The notes: generated from the letters alone by a model not told the origin. A stretch of 10,482 bases of DNA from a bacterium (GCA_021802745.1 JAJZRK010000115.1:1-10482); one strand, 5' to 3'; counted from the first letter of the stretch, positions 1 through 6,523 are shown. Made by a program: numbers and translations.

Positions 1-57
1 ACGCAGCCCGACGAAGAGATCCTGCAGGAACTGGGCACTGACCTGTATCTGCATCAT
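1..57 (-). CDS. 5' end of an unidentified gene, cut by the window edge
   Basis: An open frame starts on the minus strand at tandem ATG codons (57-55 and 54-52) and stays open to the window edge. Only 19 codons are visible (MMQIQVSAQFLQDLFVGLR), too few to name a family. It lies 37 bases downstream of the trpS stop on the same strand. A GGGAG stretch about 9 bases before the first ATG could be its ribosome binding site, so it is plausibly the next gene of a trpS operon. It could also be a chance open frame, since at this GC content short open frames are common. Confidence 0.35.
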   Translation of the reverse strand, partial: MMQIQVSAQFLQDLFVGLR

Positions 58-94
58 CGGACGTGCTCCCGGGCGGCGGCGCCGCCACCCCGTG

Positions 95-1081
95 TCAGGC
101 GAGTCCCATCTGCTCCTTCACGTGCGACATGGTCTGCCGCGCGATCACGCGCGCCTTTTCCGCCCCGGCATCCAGCGCGTCGTTCACCAGCCTGGGCTGC
201 TCGGCCAGCGCCTGCGCCCGCGTACGAATGGGCGTCAACTCGGCGCTCATGTGCTCGAACAGCACCTTCTTGCAGTCCACGCATCCCCATGCCGCGCCGC
301 GGCACTTGGCGTCCACCTCGGCCACCGTGGCTGCGGGCGAGAACGCCTTGTGCAGCTCGAAGATCACGGGGCACTTGTCCGGGTTGCCCGGGTCGGTCTT
401 CTTCACCCGCGCCGGATCGGTGACGGCCGGGCGCAGCTTCGCCCACATGTCGTCGGGCGAATCGAGCAGGCCGATGGTGTTGCCCAGCGACTTCGACATC
501 TTGGCGTTGCCGTCGAGCCCCACGATGCGGCGGGTCGGCGTGAGCGTCGCCTGCGGCTCCGGAAAGTACGGCGCGTCCGCCGCGGCGAAGCGCGAGTTCC
601 AGTTGCGCGCGACCACGCGCGACAGCTCGAGATGCTGCACCTGGTCTTCGCCCACCGGCACGCGGTCGGCGAGATAGAGCAGGATGTCGGCGGCCTGCAG
701 CACCGGGTAGTTGAGCAGGCCGGCCATCACCTGCTCCTGGCGCGCGGCCTTCTCCTTGTACGCGACTTGTCGCTCCAGTTCACCGAGCGGCGTGATCGTG
801 TTGAAGATCCACTGCAGTTCGGTGTGCTCCGGCACGCGCGATTGCACGAAGAGCGTGCACTGCGCCGGGTCTATGCCCGCCGCGAGCAGCGAGATGGCCA
901 TCTCGCGCGTGCGGCGCCGCAGGTCGTCGGGGGTGAACGATCCGATGATGGCGTGATAGTCCACGACACAGAAGAGCGATTCATGCTGCGACTGGAGCGC
1001 GACCCAGTTCCGGATCGCGCCCAGATAGTTGCCGATGTGCAGTTCACCGGACGGCTGGATGCCGCTGAAGATGCGGGACAT
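95..1081 (-). CDS. trpS: Tryptophanyl-tRNA synthetase (TrpRS), with a probable [4Fe-4S] cysteine motif
   Basis: This cytoplasmic class Ic aminoacyl-tRNA synthetase charges tRNA(Trp) with tryptophan using ATP. The 328-residue product has the usual length. It begins SRIFSGIQPSGELHIGNYLG, with the HIGH-type motif HIGN at residues 15-18. GEDQVQH lies near 144-150, and the KMSKS loop is intact at 194-198. Cysteines 237, 260, 267 and 270 have the spacing C-x22-C-x6-C-x2-C, which is that of the Thermotoga maritima TrpRS carrying a [4Fe-4S] cluster near the anticodon-binding region. The cluster here is inferred from spacing alone. The ATG at 1081 is chosen because the family N-terminus starts there. 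No Shine-Dalgarno is visible, and the divergent phosphatase gene starts only 23 bases away, so the message may be leaderless. A possible further gene follows 37 bases after the stop. Confidence 0.97.
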   Translation of the reverse strand: MSRIFSGIQPSGELHIGNYLGAIRNWVALQSQHESLFCVVDYHAIIGSFTPDDLRRRTREMAISLLAAGIDPAQCTLFVQSRVPEHTELQWIFNTITPLGELERQVAYKEKAARQEQVMAGLLNYPVLQAADILLYLADRVPVGEDQVQHLELSRVVARNWNSRFAAADAPYFPEPQATLTPTRRIVGLDGNAKMSKSLGNTIGLLDSPDDMWAKLRPAVTDPARVKKTDPGNPDKCPVIFELHKAFSPAATVAEVDAKCRGAAWGCVDCKKVLFEHMSAELTPIRTRAQALAEQPRLVNDALDAGAEKARVIARQTMSHVKEQMGLA

Positions 1082-1087
1082 GCGAGA

Positions 1088-1097
1088 AAGCTAGATT
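1088..1097. promoter_or_regulatory. Candidate bidirectional -10 element between trpS and the phosphatase gene
   Basis: The 23-base spacer between two divergent start codons contains AAGCTAGATT. On the plus strand TAGATT (1092-1097) ends 7 bases before the ATG at 1105. On the minus strand TAGCTT (1093-1088) ends 6 bases before the ATG at 1081. Both fit a TANNNT -10 box with transcription beginning at or next to the A of the start codon, and the two boxes share the central TA. Neither gene has a Shine-Dalgarno, as expected for leaderless messages. No convincing -35 is seen on either side; any would lie inside the opposite coding sequence. This is inferred from spacing and hexamer similarity only. 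Confidence 0.35.
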
Positions 1098-1104
1098 TGC
1101 ACCC

Positions 1105-1929
1105 ATGACACTTCAACCAATTGTCCCCACGCAGTTTTCCCCCGCCCTCCTGCTCGAAGCCGTCCAGGCGGCCGCCCAAGCCGCCGCCGAGGTGATTCGC
1201 GACGGCGAACGGCGCCGCGGCGCCCTCGTCTGGCGCGAGAAGTCGGCCACCGACTTCGTGAGCGAAGTGGACACGACCGCGGAGGCCCGGATCATCGCCG
1301 TGCTGGCCGAGCGCATCCCCGGCGCCGCCTTCCTCGCGGAGGAGTCGGCCAGCACGCTCGCGCCGGAGCAGCGCGTCGCGGGCGTGACCTTCGTCATTGA
1401 TCCGCTCGACGGCACCACCAACTTCCTGCACGGGGTGCCCGAGTACGCGGTCTCGATCGCCGCGCTGGTGGACAACACGCTGGCCGCCGGTGTCGTGCTG
1501 CACGTCCCCCGCAACGAGTGGTTCACCGCCACGGCCGGCGGCGGCGCCTGGTGCGACGGCCGGCGGATTGGCGTGAGCGACATTGACGTCCCCGACCGTG
1601 CACTGATCGCGACCGGCTTTCCGTTCAAGGGCGGGCACGACGTGGACCTCTACCTCGGGCAGATGGGCCGCCTCATGATGCAGACGGCAGGGCTGCGACG
1701 CCCCGGCTCCGCGTCGCTCGACCTCGCCGGCGTCGCCTGCGGCCGGTTCGACGGCTTCTGGGAGAATCTCCTCGCGCCGTGGGACATCGCCGCGGGCATT
1801 CTCATTGCCCGCGAGGCCGGAGCCATCGTGACGGACGTGAGTGGCGCCCCCTGCCCCGTGGCCCACACAAGCGTGCTGGCCGCGAATCCGGCGATGCACG
1901 GCTGGCTGCTGGAGCGCTTGCAGGGGTAG
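1105..1929 (+). CDS. Inositol monophosphatase family phosphatase
   Basis: This is a Mg2+-dependent sugar-phosphatase-fold enzyme (IMPase/SuhB/histidinol-phosphatase group) that hydrolyses a phosphomonoester such as myo-inositol-1-phosphate in the cytoplasm. The 274 residues match the family length. Three metal-site motifs are present: AEES at 78-81 (Glu79 as likely ligand), VIDPLDGTTN at 97-106 (Asp99 and Asp102), and PWDIAAG at 225-231 (Asp227). The substrate cannot be fixed from sequence: inositol phosphate, histidinol phosphate (HisN type), fructose-1,6-bisphosphate and PAP phosphatases share these motifs. No histidine or inositol biosynthesis gene is adjacent. The ATG at 1105 has no Shine-Dalgarno and may be translated leaderless from the shared spacer with trpS. 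A 129-base spacer separates it from ftcD, so the two may not share a message. Confidence 0.93.
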   Translation: MTLQPIVPTQFSPALLLEAVQAAAQAAAEVIRDGERRRGALVWREKSATDFVSEVDTTAEARIIAVLAERIPGAAFLAEESASTLAPEQRVAGVTFVIDPLDGTTNFLHGVPEYAVSIAALVDNTLAAGVVLHVPRNEWFTATAGGGAWCDGRRIGVSDIDVPDRALIATGFPFKGGHDVDLYLGQMGRLMMQTAGLRRPGSASLDLAGVACGRFDGFWENLLAPWDIAAGILIAREAGAIVTDVSGAPCPVAHTSVLAANPAMHGWLLERLQG

Positions 1930-1961
1930 CCCCCGCGGCTCGCCGCCGGCCAGACGGGTCG

Positions 1962-1967
1962 TAGATT
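1962..1967 (+). promoter_or_regulatory. Possible -10 hexamer upstream of ftcD
   Basis: TAGATT occurs in the phosphatase-ftcD spacer, identical to the hexamer proposed for the phosphatase promoter at 1092-1097. It would give a 5' leader of about 85 bases for ftcD. No -35 match is visible 17 bases upstream, so this rests on one repeated hexamer and is weak. Confidence 0.18.
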
Positions 1968-1984
1968 CCGGAGGCGCGCCCCTG

Positions 1985-2056
1985 CCCAATCGCCAGTCGC
2001 GATCCTCCATCGCGATCTTGAATCCCGTTCCGAATTCCCAATCCTCAATCGCAGTC
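1985..2056. repeat. Degenerate short tandem-like repeats in the ftcD leader
   Basis: The spacer before ftcD can be parsed into imperfect 6-7 base units such as cccaatc, gccagtc, tgaatcc, ccaatcc and tcaatc. The octamer tcgcgatc occurs exactly twice, at 1997-2004 and 2010-2017, a period of 13. The composition is richer in A, T and C than the flanking genes. It runs up to two bases before the ftcD ATG and leaves no Shine-Dalgarno there. It could be a dispersed non-coding repeat, a relic of slippage, or part of the mRNA leader; no function is visible. Confidence 0.4.
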
Positions 2057-2058
2057 AT

Positions 2059-3582
2059 ATGAAGCTCATCGAACTCGTCCCCAACTTCTCCGAAGGCCGC
2101 CGCCCCGAGGTTATCGCGTCCATCCGCGATGCCATCGCCGACGGCGAGGGCGTCACAGTCCTCGACGTCTCCAGCGACCCGTCGCACAACCGGACCGTCG
2201 TGACCGTCGTCGCCACTGCCGAGGCGGCCGTCGGCGCCGCCTTCCGCGGCATCGCCAGGGCGGCCGAGCTGATTGACCTGAACGCGCACACCGGCGAGCA
2301 TCCGCGCATCGGCGCCACCGACGTCTGCCCCTTCATTCCGCTCGACGGGGCCACCATGGACGACTGCATCGCGCTCGCCCGCGCGCTCGGCAAGAAGGTC
2401 GGCGACGAGCTGGGCATTCCGGTCTTCCTGTACGAGCGCGCGGCCACCCGCGCCGACCGCGAGAACCTTGCCGACATCCGGCGCGGCGAGTTCGAGCAGG
2501 CCAAGGTCGAGATCGGCACGCACCCGAATCGCGTCCCCGACTTCGGCCCCAATCACGTGCATCCCACCGCCGGCGCCACGGTCATCGGCGCCCGGCCATT
2601 CCTCGTGGCATACAACGTCTACCTTGGCGGCGCCGAAAACGTCGCGGTCGCCAAGGAGGTCGCCAAGGCGGTGCGCGGCTCGAGCGGCGGCCTACGCCAC
2701 GTGAAGGGTCTCGGCCTCGAGGTGGACGGGCAGGCGCAGGTCTCGATGAACCTCGTGGACACGGAGAAGACGCCCGTCTATCGCGCCTTCGAGATGGTGA
2801 AGCGCGAGGCCGAGGCACATGGCGTGTCGCCGACGTGGAGCGAGATCGTCGGACTCGTCCCCGAGCAGGCGCTGTTCGACACGGCGGCGCGCCACCTGCA
2901 GCTGCGCGGCTTCACCAAGGATCTCGTGCTCGAGCACAACGTGCGCCGCGCGCTGAGCGGGGGCGAATCCGTCAGCGGCTTCGTCGCGGCGGTCGCCTCG
3001 AACTCACCGGCCCCGGGCGGCGGCTCGGTGTCGGCCCACGCCGGCGTGCTCAGCGCGGCGCTGGCGCAAATGGTCAGCGGGCTGACCGTCGGACGCAAGA
3101 AATACGCGGCCGTCGAGGGTGAGATGAAGGAACTCGCGCTCGAGGCGGTCGCCCTCGGCAACACGCTCGCCGCGCTCGTCGCCGAGGACTCCGCGGCGTA
3201 CACGGTGGTCACCGACGCGTACAGGCTGCCCAAGGACACGCCGGAGCAGCAGGCGGCGCGCGAGGCGGCCATTCAGCGCGCCCTGCTCTACGCCTCCGAG
3301 GTGCCGCTGCAGACCGCCGAGGCCTGTGCGCGCGTCGCCGAGTTGGCGGCCGTGGCCGCCGAGAAAGGCAACACCAATGCGGCGAGCGACGCCGGCGTGT
3401 CGGCCCTGCTCGCCGAGGCCGCCTGCCGCGGCGCCGTGTACAACGTGCGCATCAATGTCGGCGCGATCACCGACAAGGGGGCCGCCGCGCCGCTGGCTGC
3501 CAAGGCCGCCGCCGCCCTCACGCGCGCCAGCGCCGCCGCCGCACGCGCCACCGCCGCCGTCGAACGCAACATCGGAGGATAG
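2059..3582 (+). CDS. ftcD: Bifunctional glutamate formiminotransferase / formiminotetrahydrofolate cyclodeaminase
   Basis: The enzyme transfers the formimino group of N-formiminoglutamate (late histidine degradation) to tetrahydrofolate, then deaminates and cyclises it to 5,10-methenyl-THF, feeding one-carbon metabolism. Residues 1 to about 300 are the transferase: PNFSEGR at 8-14, HNRTVVT at 43-49, and GEHPRIGATDVCPF near 79-92, whose His81 aligns with catalytic His82 of the porcine enzyme. Residues from about 303 are the cyclodeaminase: SPAPGGGSVSA at 316-326 and NAASDAGVSALLAEAA at 440-455. At 507 residues it is slightly shorter than animal FTCD (about 540). The C-terminus (475-502) is very alanine-rich. 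No hut gene is in the window, so the rest of the pathway must lie elsewhere. The ATG at 2059 begins right at the conserved MKLIELVPNFSEG start; no Shine-Dalgarno is visible. The YwaF-like gene follows 7 bases after the stop. Confidence 0.95.
   Translation: MKLIELVPNFSEGRRPEVIASIRDAIADGEGVTVLDVSSDPSHNRTVVTVVATAEAAVGAAFRGIARAAELIDLNAHTGEHPRIGATDVCPFIPLDGATMDDCIALARALGKKVGDELGIPVFLYERAATRADRENLADIRRGEFEQAKVEIGTHPNRVPDFGPNHVHPTAGATVIGARPFLVAYNVYLGGAENVAVAKEVAKAVRGSSGGLRHVKGLGLEVDGQAQVSMNLVDTEKTPVYRAFEMVKREAEAHGVSPTWSEIVGLVPEQALFDTAARHLQLRGFTKDLVLEHNVRRALSGGESVSGFVAAVASNSPAPGGGSVSAHAGVLSAALAQMVSGLTVGRKKYAAVEGEMKELALEAVALGNTLAALVAEDSAAYTVVTDAYRLPKDTPEQQAAREAAIQRALLYASEVPLQTAEACARVAELAAVAAEKGNTNAASDAGVSALLAEAACRGAVYNVRINVGAITDKGAAAPLAAKAAAALTRASAAAARATAAVERNIGG
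3574..3578 (+). promoter_or_regulatory. Shine-Dalgarno for the YwaF-like gene, inside the ftcD 3' end
   Basis: GGAGG lies within the last codons of ftcD (Ile-Gly-Gly) and 11 bases before the ATG at 3590. It is the only good Shine-Dalgarno on the plus-strand side of the window. It fixes the 3590 start and suggests translation coupled to ftcD termination. Confidence 0.6.
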
Positions 3583-3589
3583 CCACCGC

Positions 3590-4354
3590 ATGCCCCCCGC
3601 CGACTGGACGCAGTGGATCCGCCCCGACTATCACGGCGCGCCGTTTGTCACATTCGGCGGGCGGCACCTCGTGGCCATGATCGCCATTGCCCTCTTCGGT
3701 GCATACATGCTGCGCCATCGCGGCGCCGACGAAGCCACGCGCCGCCGGGGCCGGCTCACGCTCGCCGTGATGCTCGTGGTGAACGAGCTCTCGTGGCACG
3801 TCTGGGCCGCGTACTACATCGGCTGGACGGCCGACAAGATGCTCCCCCTGCACCTCTGCTCGGCGCTGATCTGGGTGGGGGCATACACGCTGGTCACGAT
3901 GAACGCCGCGCTTTACGAGTTCGTGTATTTCATGGGCATCGGCGGCCCGCTCCAGGCCGTGCTCACGCCCGATGCGGGGCAGTACGGCCTGCCGCATTTC
4001 CGCGCCGTGCAGACGCTGGTCTCGCATGGCGTGCTCATCGTTGCCGCGCTCTATCTCACCGTGGTCGAGGGGATGCGCCCCACCTGGGACTCGGTGCAGC
4101 GCGTGATCCTCGGCACGGCGCTGTACATGGCGCTCGTGACGGTGGTGAATGTGGCCATCGGGAGCAACTACATGTGGACGCTCGGCAAGCCGCCCGTGGT
4201 GAGCCTGCTCGACGTCCTCGGGCCGTGGCCGTGGTACCTCGTCCCCGTCATCGCGCTCGGCATGCTGAACGTTTTGCTCCTGTATCTTCCGTTCTGGTGG
4301 GCCGACCGGCACCGCGCCCGGGCCGCTGCAGCTCGCCGCACCCAGGGACCGTAG
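3590..4354 (+). CDS. YwaF/TIGR02206-type integral membrane protein of unknown function
   Basis: This 254-residue polytopic membrane protein resembles the TIGR02206 (Bacillus YwaF-like) family, whose biochemical role is unknown to me. Hydrophobic segments lie near residues 26-41, 57-79, 88-105, 110-125, 144-160, 172-190 and 215-234. Family-type motifs are LPLHLC at 85-90, IGGPLQAVLTPD at 117-128, PHFR at 135-138, GSNYMWTLGKP at 191-201 and LGPWPWY at 210-216. The C-terminus is a short basic tail rich in Arg and Ala. The open frame extends upstream into ftcD, but the ATG at 3590 is preferred because it has a GGAGG and follows the ftcD stop by 7 bases. The tight spacing suggests co-transcription with ftcD; a functional link to folate or histidine metabolism is not established. 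Confidence 0.85.
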   Translation: MPPADWTQWIRPDYHGAPFVTFGGRHLVAMIAIALFGAYMLRHRGADEATRRRGRLTLAVMLVVNELSWHVWAAYYIGWTADKMLPLHLCSALIWVGAYTLVTMNAALYEFVYFMGIGGPLQAVLTPDAGQYGLPHFRAVQTLVSHGVLIVAALYLTVVEGMRPTWDSVQRVILGTALYMALVTVVNVAIGSNYMWTLGKPPVVSLLDVLGPWPWYLVPVIALGMLNVLLLYLPFWWADRHRARAAAARRTQGP

Positions 4355-4365
4355 GATGGTAAGTC

Positions 4366-4604
4366 ATGCCGAGTCCCCTCGTTCCGCAGGCTTCCGTGCA
4401 GGCACCGCCCCCGCCGACCATCACAGTGAACGGCAGCAACCTCACGCTGCCGCAAAACGTCGGGCGCCCGATGACGCTGCAGGACGTCCAGCTCCTGCAG
4501 AATCGCCGCAGTGAACTGGCGCGCCAGCTCGGCGCCGGCGTCGCCGAGCCATCGTGGTGCGACCGGCCGAGAAGCTGCCGATTGAGCACCCCAGCGGGGG
4601 CTGA
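4366..4604 (+). pseudogene. Probable remnant of a small proline-rich / coiled-coil gene
   Basis: An ATG at 4366, 11 bases after the membrane-protein stop and preceded by AGGATGG, opens a plausible N-terminus. It has a proline-rich start (residues 1-18), a short Thr/Val/Asn segment, then TLQDVQLLQNRRSELARQLG (37-56), which looks like the start of an alpha-helical coiled coil. After about residue 56 the frame turns into low-quality Arg/Pro/Cys-rich sequence and runs on to 4812, overlapping the 3' end of the opposite-strand glycosyltransferase by about 200 bases, which is unlikely for a real gene. A second frame reads RAIVVRPAEKLPIEHPSGG and stops at 4602-4604, just short of that neighbour, so an internal deletion or frameshift near 4530-4545 would join two sensible pieces. 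It could also be a genuine short orphan protein. No family is recognised. Confidence 0.4.
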
Positions 4605-4608
4605 CGCG

Positions 4609-6303
4609 CTACCGCGACAGCCGGAGGGCGATCACGTCACCCCCTGCACGGCGCTCTTCAACCACACGCAGTCCGGACGCCACGGCCGCTTCGACGAGCG
4701 GCCGCAGTTCGTTCTGGGACGATCCGGGAAAGAAGTGGCTCGCCACCAGCCAGATCTCCGGACGCGCGGCGGCGGCGATGCGCCGCCCTTCCTCCACGGC
4801 CCATCCGCGTGACGGTCCGGTCGCCGATGGCGCGCCCGCAATGCGGAACTCGACGCCCGGCGACAGCCCGATCAGCTCCGTGCGCGAGCCGGAGACGACG
4901 ACCAGCGAATCGCCCTCGCCCGGGCGCACCGCGCGCACGCGCGACGCATTCTCGGAGCCCGGCGTCGCCTGCCGCCCGGCCAGCGCCGTCCAGCGCTCGA
5001 GACGCTCGTTCCCACGCCACGCGCCGTCATTGGTGGCCAGCAGCCAGGCCGGCGCCGCGCGCGCGAACACGTAGATGGGCGTCGTCGCCGCCTCGTTGTC
5101 CACCGTCGCGAACAGCGCGCGCGTCGGCTCCAGCGAGCCGGGGTCGCGCAGGAATCGGTCGGCGTCCGTGAACTGCCACACGGCCAGTGCCAGTGCCGTG
5201 GCGACCACGAACACCGCGGCCGCCCGCGCATTCGCCAGCACGCTGCGGCTCGTCAGCAGCGCGTTGCGCACGCCCACCAGCGCCGCGGCCTGCGCCACCC
5301 AGACTCCCGGCACTGCGAAGAACGCGAGCCGGTCGGAGAGCGGGTACGCGCCAAACGCCGAGGCCCCCATCGCCAGCGCCACGGGTCCGGCGAGCAACAA
5401 CAGGTCCGACGCCCGGCGCCGGGCAACGATGACGAGCCCGCTCACCCAGAGCACGCTCCCCACCACCGTTCCCAGCAGCGAGCCGGTCCAGCGCAGCGGG
5501 ATCCAGGTGAGTTCCATGAAGACGCGCAGGACGCGGATCGTGCGATCGTCGGCGCTGGCATCGAGCATCACCGGTTCCCAGTAGGCGCGCAGCGAGGCGT
5601 TGGCGGCCCCCGCGCCGTACGAGGTGACCCAGAGTCCGCCAAAGAGCAGCGCGGCGACAACCACTGCCGGCAGCCCCACGCGCAGCGCACCGGGCGCCTC
5701 GCGCGTCTCGCGCTGCGCGGCGAGCGCCAGCGCCACCGCGGCAATGATGAAGACCGCCGGCAGCGACAACGGCACCGCGAGCACGATGGCCGCCCCGAGC
5801 ATCCACCAGCGCATCAAACGCCGTGGCTCCTCGCGCACCTCGCACGCGAGCAGCAGCAGGGCGGCGGCGACGGCGGCATCGCTCGCATACGGCTTGGCCT
5901 CGGTGGAGTATCGCAGGGCAATCAGCGACCCGGCGGCGACCACGGCGCCGAGCGCACCCACCGCGTTGCCCACCACGCGGCGCCCGAGCGTCCAGAGCAG
6001 CCACGGCAGGGCGACGCCCGACGCCCACGGCACCAGGCGCAGCCACGTGTCGGGCACCTCCGCGTGCCAGGCCACCGCGCGCTCGAGCCACAGGAATCCC
6101 ACCGGAGCCGCCTGCCCCCAGTCGAGCGGGGCGAGCAATTCGCCAAAGCTGCGCGTCATGACGTTCAACGCCAGCGCCGCCTCGTCCAGCCAGAGCGATC
6201 CGCGCTGCGACAGCGCCCACGTGCGGGCGGCGAACCCAAGCACGATCGCCGCCCACGCGACCATCGCGGCCGCGCGCTCGGGTGTGTTGGCCGGGCGGTT
6301 CAC
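4609..6303 (-). CDS. GT-C type membrane glycosyltransferase (PMT/ArnT-like, GT39/GT83 style)
   Basis: This 564-residue polytopic enzyme probably transfers a sugar from a polyprenyl-phosphate donor to an envelope acceptor on the periplasmic side. About ten hydrophobic segments span residues 15-377. The first outer loop has GSLWLDEAALALNV (35-48), where Asp40-Glu41 match the GT-C catalytic acidic site. RYSTEAKPYASD (131-142) and YPLSDRLAFF (320-329) are also typical. Residues 378-564 form a soluble, presumably periplasmic, domain without a recognised motif. Donor and acceptor cannot be read from sequence. The start is a GTG at 6303; an in-frame stop just upstream rules out an earlier start, and the next ATG is codon 14. 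A good GGAGG lies further upstream, before an out-of-frame ATG at 6334, so the true N-terminus is uncertain. Neighbouring genes suggest no pathway. Confidence 0.85.
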   Translation of the reverse strand: MNRPANTPERAAAMVAWAAIVLGFAARTWALSQRGSLWLDEAALALNVMTRSFGELLAPLDWGQAAPVGFLWLERAVAWHAEVPDTWLRLVPWASGVALPWLLWTLGRRVVGNAVGALGAVVAAGSLIALRYSTEAKPYASDAAVAAALLLLACEVREEPRRLMRWWMLGAAIVLAVPLSLPAVFIIAAVALALAAQRETREAPGALRVGLPAVVVAALLFGGLWVTSYGAGAANASLRAYWEPVMLDASADDRTIRVLRVFMELTWIPLRWTGSLLGTVVGSVLWVSGLVIVARRRASDLLLLAGPVALAMGASAFGAYPLSDRLAFFAVPGVWVAQAAALVGVRNALLTSRSVLANARAAAVFVVATALALAVWQFTDADRFLRDPGSLEPTRALFATVDNEAATTPIYVFARAAPAWLLATNDGAWRGNERLERWTALAGRQATPGSENASRVRAVRPGEGDSLVVVSGSRTELIGLSPGVEFRIAGAPSATGPSRGWAVEEGRRIAAAARPEIWLVASHFFPGSSQNELRPLVEAAVASGLRVVEERRAGGDVIALRLSR

Positions 6304-6307
6304 GGAC

Positions 6308-6334
6308 TCAGCAGGGGCATGCGGGCGCGTTCAT
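6308..6334 (-). other. Possible 8-codon leader peptide before the glycosyltransferase
   Basis: On the minus strand, GGAGG (6342-6338) sits 3 bases before an ATG at 6334 that encodes MNAPACPC and stops at 6308, 4 bases before the GTG start at 6303. Such spacing would permit re-initiation coupling. A single-base indel, real or from sequencing, would instead fuse this ATG to the glycosyltransferase frame. The GGAGG-to-ATG spacing is short, and chance cannot be excluded. Confidence 0.22.
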
Positions 6335-6370
6335 GATCCTCCAAGCTGTGGAGAAGATCCGTGATTGGCA

Positions 6371-6518
6371 AACTGCAACTGCACACCACAAAGCCACGAA
6401 GGGCACCAAGCACATGCAAGAAATCCACGAAAGCAAGTCACCTGCACGCAAAAGGGCACCGCCAGAACCCATTGGTTCCTTGGTGCCCTTCGCGCCTTCG
6501 TGGTGAGCCGTTGCCGTT
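6371..6518. repeat. Large imperfect inverted repeat, 40-base arms
   Basis: The arms are 6371-6410 and 6479-6518, with a 68-base loop. Base by base, 34 of 40 positions are complementary. The inner 27 bases (6384-6410 against 6479-6505) match at 24 of 27. In minus-strand RNA, two of the three core mismatches become G-U pairs, while in plus-strand RNA they would be A-C. The arms carry modules of the type CACGAAGGGCACCAAG and their reverse complement (CTTGGTGCCCTTCG...CTTCGTGGTG). The element fills the spacer between map and the glycosyltransferase gene and has no coding potential of its own. It may be a dispersed REP/MITE-like unit, a transcript-end stabiliser, or both. Confidence 0.8.
6447..6490 (-). 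terminator. Candidate intrinsic terminator after map
   Basis: In minus-strand RNA, AAGGGCACC (6490-6482) can pair with GGTGCCCTT (6460-6452). A nested GAACC-AATG-GGTTC hairpin lies in the loop. GGTGCCC is followed directly by TTTTGCG (6453-6447). A 7-9 bp GC-rich stem with a short T run fits a weak Rho-independent terminator about 70-100 bases past the map stop. It uses the same right-arm bases as the large inverted repeat, so the two structures exclude each other. Confidence 0.45.
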
Positions 6519-6523
6519 GTTGT

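Noticed and set aside
871..2562. 563-codon minus-strand open frame across the phosphatase gene and parts of trpS and ftcD
   Set aside because: It lies antisense to well-identified genes, has Gly/Ala/Arg/Asp-rich shadow composition and matches no family.
3475..3570. GCC-rich low-complexity stretch at the ftcD 3' end
   Set aside because: It is explained by alanine-rich codons of the cyclodeaminase C-terminal helix rather than a separate repeat element.
3326..3589. Upstream in-frame extension of the YwaF-like gene into ftcD
   Set aside because: It is an out-of-frame reading of the ftcD C-terminus, all Pro/Arg/Ala; the ATG at 3590 has a GGAGG and fits the family length.
3518..4312. 264-codon minus-strand open frame opposite the YwaF-like gene
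   Set aside because: It is rich in His, Arg and Glu with no hydrophobic core or motif, whereas the plus-strand frame has clear family motifs.
4589..4603. Small CCCC-AGC-GGGG hairpin at the convergent gene ends
   Set aside because: The stem is only four pairs and no T run follows on either strand, so it is too weak to call a terminator.
5600..6364. 254-codon plus-strand open frame opposite the glycosyltransferase
   Set aside because: It is a Ser/Ala/Thr-rich shadow; the minus-strand frame has GT-C motifs and membrane segments.
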